Made by a program: the position numbers and the translations under genes
Shown: in pieces, positions 48,433-61,632 of the stretch
Layout of the letters: every line of letters starts with the position of its first letter
Numbering within the stretch: the stretch's first letter is position 1
Notes under the pieces: model-generated
What the model was told of the DNA's origin: nothing
The model's database searches: none
What the model saw: the letters and a program-made list of their open reading frames with translations, nothing else
Origin: Osmia lignaria lignaria
Lineage: Eukaryota; Arthropoda; Insecta; Hymenoptera; Megachilidae
Assembly (NCBI RefSeq): GCF_051020975.1
Contig: NW_027478161.1
Location: 1,302,001 to 1,366,000, forward strand
Direction of reading: 5' to 3'
Length of the DNA: 64,000 nucleotides

Positions 48433-51330
48433 TTGCAGATTCAGCTCAAAGGAACGGGCCTGACGGACATATTTCGAGATACTTCTTCTTCTTGTTGTTC
48501 TTCCTCTGCACAGCTAAGCTGGAAGTGGCATTTGCAGCTCGCAATAGTGCAGAGTTATCTCAAAGAAAGGGGCCACGGTGTTTCTGTATCTCTATTATGT
48601 TGGTGCGGCTTCGGAACTTTTAAATATCTTGATATATCTCGAGAACTACGCATCTGATCAAAAAATATCATAGAACATAAAAAGTAGGAAACTTAATGCT
48701 CTACAAAAAAGGTCTCTTAACATTTTGCCATAGCTCGCTTCGTTTCCGAGATATTTGCAGATTTATCTCAAGGGAAGGGGCCTGACGGACATATTTCGAG
48801 ATATTTCTTCTTCTTGTTGTTCTTCTTCTGCACAGCTAAGCTGGAAGTGGCATTTACAGCTCGCAATAGTGCAGAGTTATCTCAAAGAAAGGGGCCACGG
48901 TGTTTCTGTATCTCTATTATGTTGGTGCGGCTTCGGAACTTTTAAATATCTTGATATATCTCGAGAACTACGCATCTGATCAAAAAATATCATAGAACAT
49001 GAAAAGTAGGAAACTTAATTCTCTACAAAAAAGGTCTCTTAACATTTTGCCATAGCTCGCTTCGTTCCCGAGATATTTGCAGATTTATCTCAAGGGAAGG
49101 GGCCTGACGGACATATTTCGAGATATTTCTTCTTCTTGTTGTTCTTCTTCTGCACAGCCAAGCTGGAAGTGGCATTTGCGGCTCTCACTAGTGCAGAGTT
49201 ATCTCAAAGAAAGGGGCCACGGTGTTTCTGTATCTCTATTATGTTGGTGCGGCTTCGGAACTTTTAAATATCTCGATATATCTCGAAAACTACGCTTCTG
49301 ATCAAAAAATATCATAGAACATAAATTGTAGGAAACATAATTCTCTACAAAAAAGGTCTCTTAACATTTTGCCATAGCTCGCTTCGTTTCCGAGATATTT
49401 GCAGATATATCTCAAGGGAAGGGGCCTGACGGACATATTTCGAGATATTTCTTCTTCTTGTTGTTCTTCTTCTGCAGAGCTAAGCTGGAAGTGGCATTTA
49501 CAGCTCGCAATAGTGCAGAGTTATCTCAAAGAAAGGGGCCACGGTGTTTCTGTATCTCTATTATGTTGGTGCGGCTTCGGAACTTTTAAATATCTTGATA
49601 TATCTCGAGAACTACGCATCTGATCAAAAAATATCATAGAACATGAAAAGTAGGAAACTTAATTCTTTACAAAAAAGGTCTCTTAACATTTTGCCATAGC
49701 TCGCTTCGTTTCCGAGATATTTGCAGATTTATCTGAAGGGAAGGGGCCTAACGGACATATTTCGAGATATTTCTTCTTCTTGTTGTTCTTCTTCTGCACA
49801 GCTAAACTGGAAGTGGCATTTCCAGCTCGCAATAGTGCAGAGTTATCTCAAAGAAAGGGGCCACGGTGTTTCTGTATCTCTATTATGTTGGTGCGGCTTC
49901 GGAACTTTTAAATATCTTGATATATCTCGAGAACTACGCATCTGATCAAAAAATATCAGAGAACATAAAAAGTAGGAAACTTAATTCTCTACAAAAAAGG
50001 TCTCTTAACATTTTGCCATAGCTCGCTTCGTTTCCGAGATATTTGCAGATTTATCTCAAGGGAAGGGGCCTGACGGACATATTTCGAGATATTTCTTCTT
50101 CTTGTTGTTCTTCTTCTGCACAGCTGAGCTGGAAGTGGCATTTGCAGGTCGCAATAGTGCAGAGTTATCTCAAAGAAAGGGGCCACGGTGTTTCTGTATC
50201 TCTATTATGTTGGTGCGGCTTCGGAACTTTTAAATATCTCGATATATCTCGAAAACTACGCTTCTGATCAAAAAATATCATAGAACGTAAATTGTAGGAG
50301 ACATAATTCTCTACAAAAAAGGTCTCTTAACATTTTGCCATAGCTCGCTTCGTTTCCGAGATATTTGCAGATTTATCTCAAGGGAAGGGGCCTGACGGAC
50401 ATATTTCGAGATATTTCTTCTTCTTGTTGTTCTTCTTCCGCACAGCTAAGCTGGAAGTGGCATTTACAGCTCGCAATAGTGCAGAGTTATCTCAAAGAAA
50501 GGGGCCACGGTGTTTCTGTATCTCTATTATGTTGGTGCGGCTTCGGAACTTTTAAATATCTTGATATATCTCGAGAACTACGCATCTGATCAAAAAATAT
50601 CATAGAACATGAAAAGTAGGAAACTTAATTCTCTACAAAAAAGGTCTCTTAACATTTTTCCATAGCTCGCTTCGTTTCCGAGATATTTGCAGATTTATCT
50701 CAAGGGAAGGGGCCTGACGGACATATTTCGAGATATTTCTTCTTCTTGTTGTTCTTCTTCTGCACAGCTAAGCTGGAAGTGGCATTTGCGGCTCTCACTA
50801 GTGCAGAGTTATCTCAAAGAAAGGGGCCACGGTGTTTCTGTATCTCTATTATGTTGGTGCGGCTTCGGAACTTTTAAATATCTCGATATATCTCGAAAAC
50901 TACGCTTCTGATCAAAAAATATCATAGAACATAAATTGTAGGAAACATAATTCTCTACAAAAAAGGTCTCTTAACATTTTGCCATAGCTCGCTTCGTTTC
51001 CGAGATATTTGCAGATATATCTCAAGGGAAGGGGCCTGACGGACATATTTCGAGATATTTCTTCTTCTTGTTGTTCTTCTTCTGCAGAGCTAAGCTGGAA
51101 GTGGCATTTACAGCTCGCAATAGTGCAGAGTTATCTCAAAGAAAGGGGCCACGGTGTTTCTGTATCTCTATTATGTTGGTGCGGCTTCGGAACTTTTAAA
51201 TATCTCGATATATCTCGAAAACTACGCTTCTGATCAAAAAATATCATAGAACATAAATTGTAGGAAACATAATTCTCTACAAAAAACGTATCTTAACATT
51301 TTGACATAGCTCGCTTCGTTTCCGAGATAT
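48433..51330 (+). repeat. 9-monomer HOR, copy 1 (D-R-P-Q-A-B-R-P'-Q)
   Basis: Nine units, 2898 bp. Markers: D head with GAGATACTTC; CTTAATGCTC after D; P with GCACAGCCAAGC and CGGCTCTCAC; Q with TGCAGAGCTAAGC; AATTCTTTAC after Q; A with AATATCAGAGAACAT; B with GAACGTAAATTG; P' as P but GCTAAGC. Private changes include CGTTCCCGAG (49070 region), TAGGAGACAT (50296 region), CTTCCGCAC (50436 region) and TTTTTCCATAG (50655 region). Confidence 0.88.
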
Positions 51331-54300
51331 TTGCAGATTCAGCTCAAAGGAACGGGCCTGACGGACATATTTCGAGATACTTCTTCTTCTTGTTGTTCTT
51401 CCTCTGCACAGCTAAGCTGGAAGTGGCATTTGCAGCTCGCAATAGTGCAGAGTTATCTCAAAGAAAGGGGCCACGGTGTTTCTGTATCTCTATTATGTTG
51501 GTGCGGCTTCGGAACTTTTAAATATCTTGATATATCTCGAGAACTACGCATCTGATCAAAAAATATCATAGAACATAAAAAGTAGGAAACTTAATGCTCT
51601 ACAAAAAAGGTCTCTTAACATTTTGCCATAGCTCGCTTCGTTTCCGAGATATTTGCAGATTTATCTCAAGGGAAGGGGCCTGACGGACATATTTCGAGAT
51701 ATTTCTTCTTCTTGTTGTTCTTCTTCTGCACAGCTAAGCTGGAAGTGGCATTTACAGCTCGCAATAGTGCAGAGTTATCTCAAAGAAAGGGGCCACGGTG
51801 TTTCTGTATCTCTATTATGTTGGTGCGGCTTCGGAACTTTTAAATATCTTGATATATCTCGAGAACTACGCATCTGATCAAAAAATATCATAGAACATGA
51901 AAAGTAGGAAACTTAATTCTCTACAAAAAAGGTCTCTTAACATTTTGCCATAGCTCGCTTCGTTTCCGAGATATTTGCAGATTTATCTCAAGGGAAGGGG
52001 CCTGACGGACATATTTCGAGATATTTCTTCTTCTTGTTGTTCTTCTTCTGCACAGCCAAGCTGGAAGTGGCATTTGCGGCTCTCGCTAGTGCAGAGTTAT
52101 CTCAAAGAAAGGGGCCACGGTGTTTCTGTATCTCTATTATGTTGGTGCGGCTTCGGAACTTTTAAATATCTCGATATATCTCGAAAACTACGCTTCTGAT
52201 CAAAAAATATCATAGAACATAAATTGTAGGAAACATAATTCTCTACAAAAAAGGTCTCTTAACATTTTGCCATAGCTCGCTTCGTTTCCGAGATATTTGC
52301 AGATATATCTCAAGGGAAGGGGCCTGACGGACATATTTCGAGATATTTCTTCTTCTTGTTGTTCTTCTTCTGCAGAGCTAAGCTGGAAGTGGCATTTACA
52401 GCTCGCAATAGTGCAGAGTTATCTCAAAGAAAGGGGCCACGGTGTTTCTGTATCTCTATTATGTTGGTGCGGCTTCGGAACTTTTAAATATCTCGATATA
52501 TCTCGAAAACCACGCTTCTGATCAAAAAATATCATAGAACATAAATTGTAGGAAACATAATTCTCTACAAAAAAGGTCTCTTAACATTTTGCCATAGCTC
52601 GCTTCCTTTCCGAGATATTTGCAGATATATCTCAAGGGAAGGGGCCTGACGGACATATTTCGAGATATTTCTTCTTCTTGTTGTTCTTCTTCTGCAGAGC
52701 TAAGCTGGAAGTGGCATTTACAGCTCGCAATAGTGCAGAGTTATCTCAAAGAAAGGGGCCACGGTGTTTCTGTATCTCTATTATGTTGGTGCGGCTTCGG
52801 AACTTTTAAATATCTTGATATATCTCGAGAACTACGCATCTGATCAAAAAATATCATAGAACATGAAAAGTAGGAAACTTAATTCTTTACAAAAAAGGTC
52901 TCTTAACATTTTGCCATAGCTCGCTTCGTTTCCGAGATATTTGCAGATTTATCTGAAGGGAAGGGGCCTAACGGACATATTTCGAGATATTTCTTCTTCT
53001 TGTTGTTCTTCTTCTGCACAGCTAAACTGGAAGTGGCATTTCCAGCTCGCAATAGTGCAGAGTTATCTCAAAGAAAGGGGCCACGGTGTTTCTGTATCTC
53101 TATTATGTTGGTGCGGCTTCGGAACTTTTAAATATCTTGATATATCTCGAGAACTACGCATCTGATCAAAAAATATCAGAGAACATAAAAAGTAGGAAAC
53201 TTAATTCTCTACAAAAAAGGTCTCTTAACATTTTGCCATAGCTCGCTTCGTTTCCGAGATATTTGCAGATTTATCTCAAGGGAAGGGGCCTGACGGACAT
53301 ATTTCGAGATATTTCTTCTTCTTGTTGTTCTTCTTCTGCACAGCTGAGCTGGAAGTGGCATTTGCAGGTCGCAATAGTGCAGAGTTATCTCAAAGAAAGG
53401 GGCCACGGTGTTTCTGTATCTCTATTATGTTGGTGCGGCTTCGGAACTTTTAAATATCTCGATATATCTCGAAAACTACGCTTCTGATCAAAAAATATCA
53501 TAGAACGTAAATTGTAGGAAACATAATTCTCTACAAAAAAGGTCTCTTAACATTTTGCCATAGCTCGCTTCGTTTCCGAGATATTTGCAGATTTATCTCA
53601 AGGGAAGGGGCCTGACGGACATATTTCGAGATATTTCTTCTTCTTGTTGTTCTTCTTCTGCACAGCTAAGCTGGAAGTGGCATTTACAGCTCGCAATAGT
53701 GCAGAGTTATCTCAAAGAAAGGGGCCACGGTGTTTCTGTATCTCTATTATGTTGGTGCGGCTTCGGAACTTTTAAATATCTTGATATATCTCGAGAACTA
53801 CGCATCTGATCAAAAAATATCATAGAACATGAAAAGTAGGAAACTTAATTCTCTACAAAAAAGGTCTCTTAACATTTTGCCATAGCTCGCTTCGTTTCCG
53901 AGATATTTGCAGATTTATCTCAAGGGAAGGGGCCTGACGGACATATTTCGAGATATTTCTTCTTCTTGTTGTTCTTCTTCTGCACAGCTAAGCTGGAAGT
54001 GGCATTTGCGGCTCTCACTAGTGCAGAGTTATCTCAAAGAAAGGGGCCACGGTGTTTCTGTATCTCTATTATGTTGGTGCGGCTTCGGAACTTTTAAATA
54101 TCTCGATATATCTCGAAAACTACGCTTCTGATCAAAAAATATCATAGAACATAAATTGTAGGAAACATAATTCTCTACAAAAAAGGTCTCTTAACATTTT
54201 GCCATAGCTCGCTTCGTTTCCGAGATATTTGCAGATATATCTCAAGGGAAGGGGCCTGACGGACATATTTCGAGATATTTCTTCTTCTTGTTGTTCTTCT

Positions 54301-54550
54301 TCTGCAGAGCTAAGCTGGAAGTGGCATTTACAGCTCGCAATAGTGCAGAGTTATCTCAAAGAAAGGGGCCACGGTGTTTCTGTATCTCTATTATGTTGGT
54401 GCGGCTTCGGAACTTTTAAATATCTCGATATATCTCGAAAACTACGCTTCTGATCAAAAAATATCATAGAACATAAATTGTAGGAAACATAATTCTCTAC
54501 AAAAAACGTATCTTAACATTTTGCCATAGCTCGCTTCGTTTCCGAGATAT
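51331..54550 (+). repeat. 9-monomer HOR, copy 2, with extra Q (10 monomers)
   Basis: Same order as copy 1 except that Q occurs twice in a row (52297, 52619), giving 3220 bp. The first of the two Q units has private GAAAACCACGC and a K tail; the second is preceded by GCTTCCTTTCC. The P unit has TCTCGCTAG. One extra monomer is the simplest product of unequal exchange out of register by one unit. Confidence 0.88.
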
Positions 54551-56482
54551 TTGCAGATTCAGCTCAAAGGAACGGGCCTGACGGACATATTTCGAGATAC
54601 TTCTTCTTCTTGTTGTTCTTCCTCTGCACAGCTAAGCTGGAAGTGGCATTTGCAGCTCGCAATAGTGCAGAGTTATCTCAAAGAAAGGGGCCACGGTGTT
54701 TCTGTATCTCTATTATGTTGGTGCGGCTTCGGAACTTTTAAATATCTTGATATATCTCGAGAACTACGCATCTGATCAAAAAATATCATAGAACATAAAA
54801 AGTAGGCAACTTAATGCTCTACAAAAAAGGTCTCTTAACATTTTGCCATAGCTCGCTTCGTTTCCGAGATATTTGCAGATTTATCTCAAGGGAAGGGGCC
54901 TGACGGACATATTTCGAGATATTTCTTCTTCTTGTTGTTCTTCTTCTGCACAGCTAAGCTGGAAGTGGCATTTACAGCTCGCAATAGTGCAGAGTTATCT
55001 CAAAGAAAGGGGCCACGGTGTTTCTGTATCTCTATTATGTTGGTGCGGCTTCGGAACTTTTAAATATCTTGATATATCTCGAGAACTACGCATCTGATCA
55101 AAAAATATCATAGAACATGAAAAGTAGGAAACTTAATTCTCTACAAAAAAGGTCTCTTAACATTTTGCCATAGCTCGCTTCGTTTCCGAGATATTTGCAG
55201 ATTTATCTCAAGGGAAGGGGCCTGACGGACATATTTCGAGATATTTCTTCTTCTTGTTGTTCTTCTTCTGCACAGCCAAGCTGGAAGTGGCATTTGCGGC
55301 TCTCACTAGTGCAGAGTTATCTCAAAGAAAGGGGCCACGGTGTTTCTGTATCTCTATTATGTTGGTGCGGCTTCGGAACTTTTAAATATCTCGATATATC
55401 TCGAAAACTACGCTTCTGATCAAAAAATATCATAGAACATAAATTGTAGGAAACATAATTCTCTACAAAAAAGGTCTCTTAACATTTTGCCATAGCTCGC
55501 TTCGTTTCCGAGATATTTGCAGATATATCTCAAGGGAAGGGGCCTGACGGACATATTTCGAGATATTTCTTCTTCTTGTTGTTCTTCTTCTGCAGAGCTA
55601 AGCTGGAAGTGGCATTTACAGCTCGCAATAGTGCAGAGTTATCTCAAAGAAAGGGGCCACGGTGTTTCTGTATCTCTATTATGTTGGTGCGGCTTCGGAA
55701 CTTTTAAATATCTTGATATATCTCGAGAACTGAGCATCTGATCAAAAAATATCATAGAACATGAAAAGTAGGAAACTTAATTCTTTACAAAAAAGGTCTC
55801 TTAACATTTTGCCATAGCTCGCTTCGTTTCCGAGATATTTGCAGATTTATCTGAAGGGAAGGGGCCTAACGGACATATTTCGAGATATTTCTTCTTCTTG
55901 TTGTTCTTCTTCTGCACAGCTAAACTGGAAGTGGCATTTCCAGCTCGCAATAGTGCAGAGTTATCTCAAAGAAAGGGGCCACGGTGTTTCTGTATCTCTA
56001 TTATGTTGGTGCGGCTTCGGAACTTTTAAATATCTTGATATATCTCGAGAACTACGCATCTGATCAAAAAATATCAGAGAACATAAAAAGTAGGAAACTT
56101 AATTCTCTACAAAAAAGGTCTCTTTACATTTTGCCATAGCTCGCTTCGTTTCCGAGATATTTGCAGATTTATCTCAAGGGAAGGGGCCTGACGGACATAT
56201 TTCGAGATATTTCTTCTTCTTGTTGTTCTTCTTCTGCACAGCTGAGCTGGAAGTGGCATTTGCAGGTCGCAATAGTGCAGAGTTATCTCAAAGAAAGGGG
56301 CCACGGTGTTTCTGTATCTCTATTATGTTGGTGCGGCTTCGGAACTTTTAAATATCTCGATATATCTCGAAAACTACGCTTCTGATCAAAAAATATCATA
56401 GAACGTAAATTGTAGGAAACATAATTCTCTACAAAAAAGGTCTCTTAACATTTTGCCATAGCTCGCTTCGTTTCCGAGATAT
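54551..56482 (+). repeat. 9-monomer HOR, copy 3, truncated after six units
   Basis: D-R-P-Q-A-B follow as in copy 1, then the order breaks: the next unit is P (56483), not R. Private changes are GTAGGCAAC (54806 region), GAACTGAGCATC (55731 region) and CTCTTTACATT (56120 region). AATATCAGAGAACAT is kept in A. Confidence 0.85.
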
Positions 56483-58192
56483 TTGCAGATTTATCTCAAG
56501 GGAAGGGGCCTGACGGACATATTTCGAGATATTTCTTCTTCTTGTTGTTCTTCTTCTGCACAGCCAAGCTGGAAGTGGCATTTGCGGCTCTCACTAGTGC
56601 AGAGTTATCTCAAAGAAAGGGGCCACGGTGTTTCTGTATCTCTATTATGTTGGTGCGGCTTCGGAACTTTTAAATATCTCGATATATCTCGAAAACTACG
56701 CTTCTGATCAAAAAATATCATAGAACATAAATTGTAGGAAACATAATTCTCTACAAAAAAGGTCTCTTAACATTTTGCCATAGCTCGCTTCGTTTCCGAG
56801 ATATTTGCAGATTTATCTGAAGGGAAGGGGCCTAACGGACATATTTCGAGATATTTCTTCTTCTTGTTGTTCTTCTTCTGCACAGCTAAACTGGAAGTGG
56901 CATTTCCAGCTCGCAATAGTGCAGAGTTATCTCAAAGAAAGGGGCCACGGTGTTTCTGTATCTCTATTATGTTGGTGCGGCTTCGGAACTTTTAAATATC
57001 TTGATATATCTCGAGAACTACGCATCTGATCAAAAAATATCAGAGAACATAAAAAGTAGGAAACTTAATTCTCTACAAAAAAGGTCTCTTAACATTTTGC
57101 CATAGCTCGCTTCGTTTCCGAGATATTTGCAGATTTATCTCAAGGGAAGGGGCCTGACGGACATATTTCGAGATATTTCTTCTTCTTGTTGTTCTTCTTC
57201 TGCACAGCTGAGCTGGAAGTGGCATTTGCAGGTCGCAATAGTGCAGAGTTATCTCAAAGAAAGGGGCCACGGTGTTTCTGTATCTCTATTATGTTGGTGC
57301 GGCTTCGGAACTTTTAAATATCTCGATATATCTCGAAAACTACGCTTCTGATCAAAAAATATCATAGAACATAAATTGTAGGAAACATAATTCTCTACAA
57401 AAAAGGTCTCAACATTTTGCCATAGCTCGCTTCGTTTCCGAGATATTTGCAGATTTATCTCAAGGGAAGGGGCCTGACGGACATATTTCGAGATATTTCT
57501 TCTTCTTGTTGTTCTTCTTCTGCACAGCTAAGCTGGAAGTGGCATTTGCGGCTCGCACTAGTGCAGAGTTATCTCAAAGAAAGGGGCCACGGTGTTTCTG
57601 TATCTCTATTATGTTGGTGCGGCTTCGGAACTTTTAAATATCTCGATATATCTCGAAAACTACGCTTCTGATCAAAAAATATCATAGAACATAAATTGTA
57701 GGAAACATAATTCTCTACAAAAAACGTATCTTAACATTTTGCCATAGCTCGCTTCGTTTCCGAGGTATTTGCAGATTCAGCTCAAAGGAACGGGCCTGAC
57801 GGACATATTTCGAGATACTTCTTCTTCTTGTTGTTCTTCCTCTGCACAGCTAAGCTGGAAGTGGCATTTGCAGCTCGCAATAGTGCAGAGTTATCTCAAA
57901 GAAAGGGGCCACGGTGTTTCTGTATCTCTATTATGTTGGTGCGGCTTCGGAACTTTTAAATATCTTGATATATCTCGAGAACTACGCATCTGATCAAAAA
58001 ATATCATATAACATAAAAAGTAGGAAACTTAATTCTCTACAAAAAAGGTCTCTTAACATTTTGCCATAGCTCGCATTGTTTCCGAGATATTTGCAGATTT
58101 ATCGCAAGGGAAGGGGCCTAACGGACATATTTCGAGATATTTCTTCTTCTTGTTGTTCTTCTTCTGCACAGCTAAACTGGAAGTGGCATTTC
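56483..58192 (+). repeat. P-A-B-C-D-A transition block
   Basis: Units: P (56483), A (56805, with AATATCAGAGAACAT), B (57127, 320 bp), C (57447), D (57769, after CCGAGGTATT) and an A-type unit at 58091 preceded by GCATTGTTTCC and with ATCGCAAGG. Relative to the 9-mer, R and Q have been lost around P, leaving P-A-B. Confidence 0.8.
57127..57446 (+). repeat. 320-bp type B monomer with 2-bp deletion
   Basis: At 57405-57415 the linker reads GGTCTCAACATT where other units have GGTCTCTTAACATT, a loss of two T. This is the only odd-length unit in the right 49 kb, and no other unit in the window shares it, so it is a recent event not yet copied. Confidence 0.9.
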
Positions 58193-58194
58193 CA

Positions 58195-59700
58195 GCTCGC
58201 AATAGTGCAGAGTTATCTCAAAGAAAGGGGCCACGGTGTTTCTGTATCTCTATTATGTTGGTGCGGTTTCGGAACTTTTAAATATCTTGATATATCTCGA
58301 GAACTACGCTTCTGATCAAAAAATATCATAGAACATAAAAAGTAGGAAACTTAATTCTCTACAAAAAAGGTCTCTTAACATTTTGCCATAGCTCGCTTCG
58401 TTTCCGAGATATTTGCAGATTTATCTCAAGGGAAGGGGCCTGACGGACATATTTCGAGATATTTCTTCTTCTTGTTGTTCTTCTTCTGCACAGCTGAGCT
58501 GGAAGTGGCATTTGCAGGTCGCAATAGTGCAGAGTTATCTCAAAGAAAGGGGCCACGGTGTTTCTGTATCTCTATTATGTTGGTGCGGCTTCGGAACTTT
58601 TAAATATCTCGATATATCTCGAAAACTACGCTTCTGATCAAAAAATATCATAGAACGTAAATTGTAGGAAACATTATTCTCTACAAAAAAGGTCTCTTAC
58701 CATTTTGCCATAGCTCGCTTCGTTTCCGAGATATTTGCAGATTCATCTCAAGGGAAGGGCTCTGACGGACATATTTCGAGATATTTCTCCTTCTTGTTGT
58801 TCTTCTTCTGCACAGCTAAGCTCGAAGTGGCATTTGCAGCTCGCAATAGTGCAGAGTTATCTCAAAGAAAGAGGCCACGGTGTTTCTGTACCTCTATTAT
58901 GTTGGTGCAGCTTCGGAAGTTTTAAATATCTTGATATATCTCGAGAACTACGCATCTGATCAAAAAATATCATCGAACATAAAAAGTAGGAAACTTAATT
59001 CTCTACAAAAAAGGTCTCTTAACATTTTGCCATAGCTCGCTTCGTTTCCGAGATATTTGCAGATTCAGCTCAAAGGAACGGGCCTGACGGACATATTTCG
59101 AGATACTTCTTCTTCTTGTTGTTCTTCCTCTGCACAGCTAAGCTGGAAGTGGCATTTGCAGCTCGCAATAGTGCAGAGTTATCTTAAAGAAAGGGGCCAC
59201 GGTGTTTCTGTATCTCTATTATGTTGGTGCGGCTTCGGAACTTTTAAATATCTTGATATATCTCGAGAACTACGCATCTGATCAAAAAATATCATATAAC
59301 ATAAAAAGTAGGAAACTTAATTCTCTACAAAAAAGGTCTCTTAACATTTTGCCATAGCTCGCTTCGTTTCCGAGATATTTGCAGATTTATCTCAAGGGAA
59401 GGGGCCTGACGGACATATTTCGAGATATTTCTTCTTCTTGTTGTTCTTCTTCTGCACAGCTAAGCTGGAAGTGGCATTTGCGGCTCTCACTAGTGCAGAG
59501 TTATCTCAAAGAAAGGGGCCACGGTGTTTCTGTATCTCTATTATGTTGGTGCGGCTTCGGAACTTTTAAATATCTCGATATATCTCGAAAACTTCGCTTC
59601 TGATCAAAAAATATCATAGAACATAAATTGTAGGAAACATAATTCTCTACAAAAAAGGTCTCTTAACATTTTGCCATAGCTCGCTTCGTTTCCGAGATAT
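58195..59700 (+). repeat. 6-monomer-period HOR, copy 1
   Basis: This segment is repeated at 60127-61632, offset 1932 bp or six monomers. Markers: GCGGTTTCGGAAC (58264 region), B (58413), CTCTTACCATTTTGCC, a G variant with GGGCTCTGACGG, TTCTCCTTC and CTTCGGAAGTTT (58735), a D unit with TATCTTAAAG and ATATCATATAACAT (59057), and a P'-like unit with GAAAACTTCGC (59379). Confidence 0.88.
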
Positions 59701-60126
59701 TTGCAGATTTATCTCAAGGGAAGGGGCCTGACGGACATATTTCGAGATATTTCTTCTTCTTGTTGTTCTTCTTCTGCACAGCTAAGCTGGAAGTGGCTTT
59801 TGCGGCTCGCACTAGTGCAGAGTTATCTCAAAGAAAGAGGCCACGGTGTTTCTGTATCTCTATTATGTTGGTGCGGCTTCGGAACTTTTAAATATCTCGA
59901 TATATCTCGAAAACTACGCTTCTGATCAAAAAATATCATAGAACATAAATTGTAGGAAACATAATTCTCTACAAAAAACGTATCTTAACATTTTGCCATA
60001 GCTCGCTTCGTTTCCGAGGTATTTGCAGATTCAGCTCAAAGGAACGGGCCTGACGGACATATTTCGAGATACTTCTTCTTCTTGTTGTTCTTCCTCTGCA
60101 CAGCTAAGCTGGAAGTGGCATTTGCA
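59701..60126 (+). repeat. C unit and D head between the 6-mer copies
   Basis: The C unit at 59701 has private GTGGCTTTTGC and AAAGAGGCC. The unit at 60023 has a D head preceded by CCGAGGTATT (as at 57769) and turns into the second half of the 58091 unit, including GCGGTTTCGG. It is therefore the join where the second 6-mer copy begins. Confidence 0.8.
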
Positions 60127-61632
60127 GCTCGCAATAGTGCAGAGTTATCTCAAAGAAAGGGGCCACGGTGTTTCTGTATCTCTATTATGTTGGTGCGGTT
60201 TCGGAACTTTTAAATATCTTGATATATCTCGAGAACTACGCTTCTGATCAAAAAATATCATAGAACATAAAAAGTAGGAAACTTAATTCTCTACAAAAAA
60301 GGTCTCTTAACATTTTGCCATAGCTCGCTTCGTTTCCGAGATATTTGCAGATTTATCTCAAGGGAAGGGGCCTGACGGACATATTTCGAGATATTTCTTC
60401 TTCTTGTTGTTCTTCTTCTGCACAGCTGAGCTGGAAGTGGCATTTGCAGGTCGCAATAGTGCAGAGTTATCTCAAAGAAAGGGGCCACGGTGTTTCTGTA
60501 TCTCTATTATGTTGGTGCGGCTTCGGAACTTTTAAATATCTCGATATATCTCGAAAACTACGCTTCTGATCAAAAAATATCATAGAACGTAAATTGTAGG
60601 AAACATTATTCTCTACAAAAAAGGTCTCTTACCATTTTGCCATAGCTCGCTTCGTTTCCGAGATATTTGCAGATTCATCTCAAGGGAAGGGCTCTGACGG
60701 ACATATTTCGAGATATTTCTCCTTCTTGTTGTTCTTCTTCTGCACAGCTAAGCTCGAAGTGGCATTTGCAGCTCGCAATAGTGCAGAGTTATCTCAAAGA
60801 AAGAGGCCACGGTGTTTCTGTACCTCTATTATGTTGGTGCAGCTTCGGAAGTTTTAAATATCTTGATATATCTCGAGAACTACGCATCTGATCAAAAAAT
60901 ATCATCGAACATAAAAAGTAGGAAACTTAATTCTCTACAAAAAAGGTCTCTTAACATTTTGCCATAGCTCGCTTCGTTTCCGAGATATTTGCAGATTCAG
61001 CCCAAAGGAACGGGCCTGACGGACATATTTCGAGATACTTCTTCTTCTTGTTGTTCTTCCTCTGCACAGCTAAGCTGGAAGTGGCATTTGCAGCTCGCAA
61101 TAGTGCAGAGTTATCTTAAAGAAAGGGGCCACGGTGTTTCTGTATCTCTATTATGTTGGTGCGGCTTCGGAACTTTTAAATATCTTGATATATCTCGAGA
61201 ACTACGCATCTGATCAAAAAATATCATATAACATAAAAAGTAGGAAACTTAATTCTCTACAAAAAAGGTCTCTTAACATTTTGCCATAGCTCGCTTCGTT
61301 TCCGAGATATTTGCAGATTTATCTCAAGGGAAGGGGCCTGACGGACATATTTCGAGATATTTCTTCTTCTTGTTGTTCTTCTTCTGCACAGCTTAGCTGG
61401 AAGTGGCATTTGCGGCTCTCACTAGTGCAGAGTTATCTCAAAGAAAGGGGCCACGGTGTTTCTGTATCTCTATTATGTTGGTGCGGCTTCGGAACTTTTA
61501 AATATCTCGATATATCTCGAAAACTTCGCTTCTGATCAAAAAATATCATAGAACATAAATTGTAGGAAACATAATTCTCTACAAAAAAGGTCTCTTAACA
61601 TTTTGCCATAGCTCGCTTCGTTTCCGAGATAT
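60127..61632 (+). repeat. 6-monomer-period HOR, copy 2
   Basis: Second copy with the same markers as 58195-59700. I saw few differences: ATTCAGCCC in the D unit at 60989 and GCACAGCTTAGC in the unit at 61311. The copies are therefore very similar and the duplication recent relative to most of the array. Confidence 0.88.
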
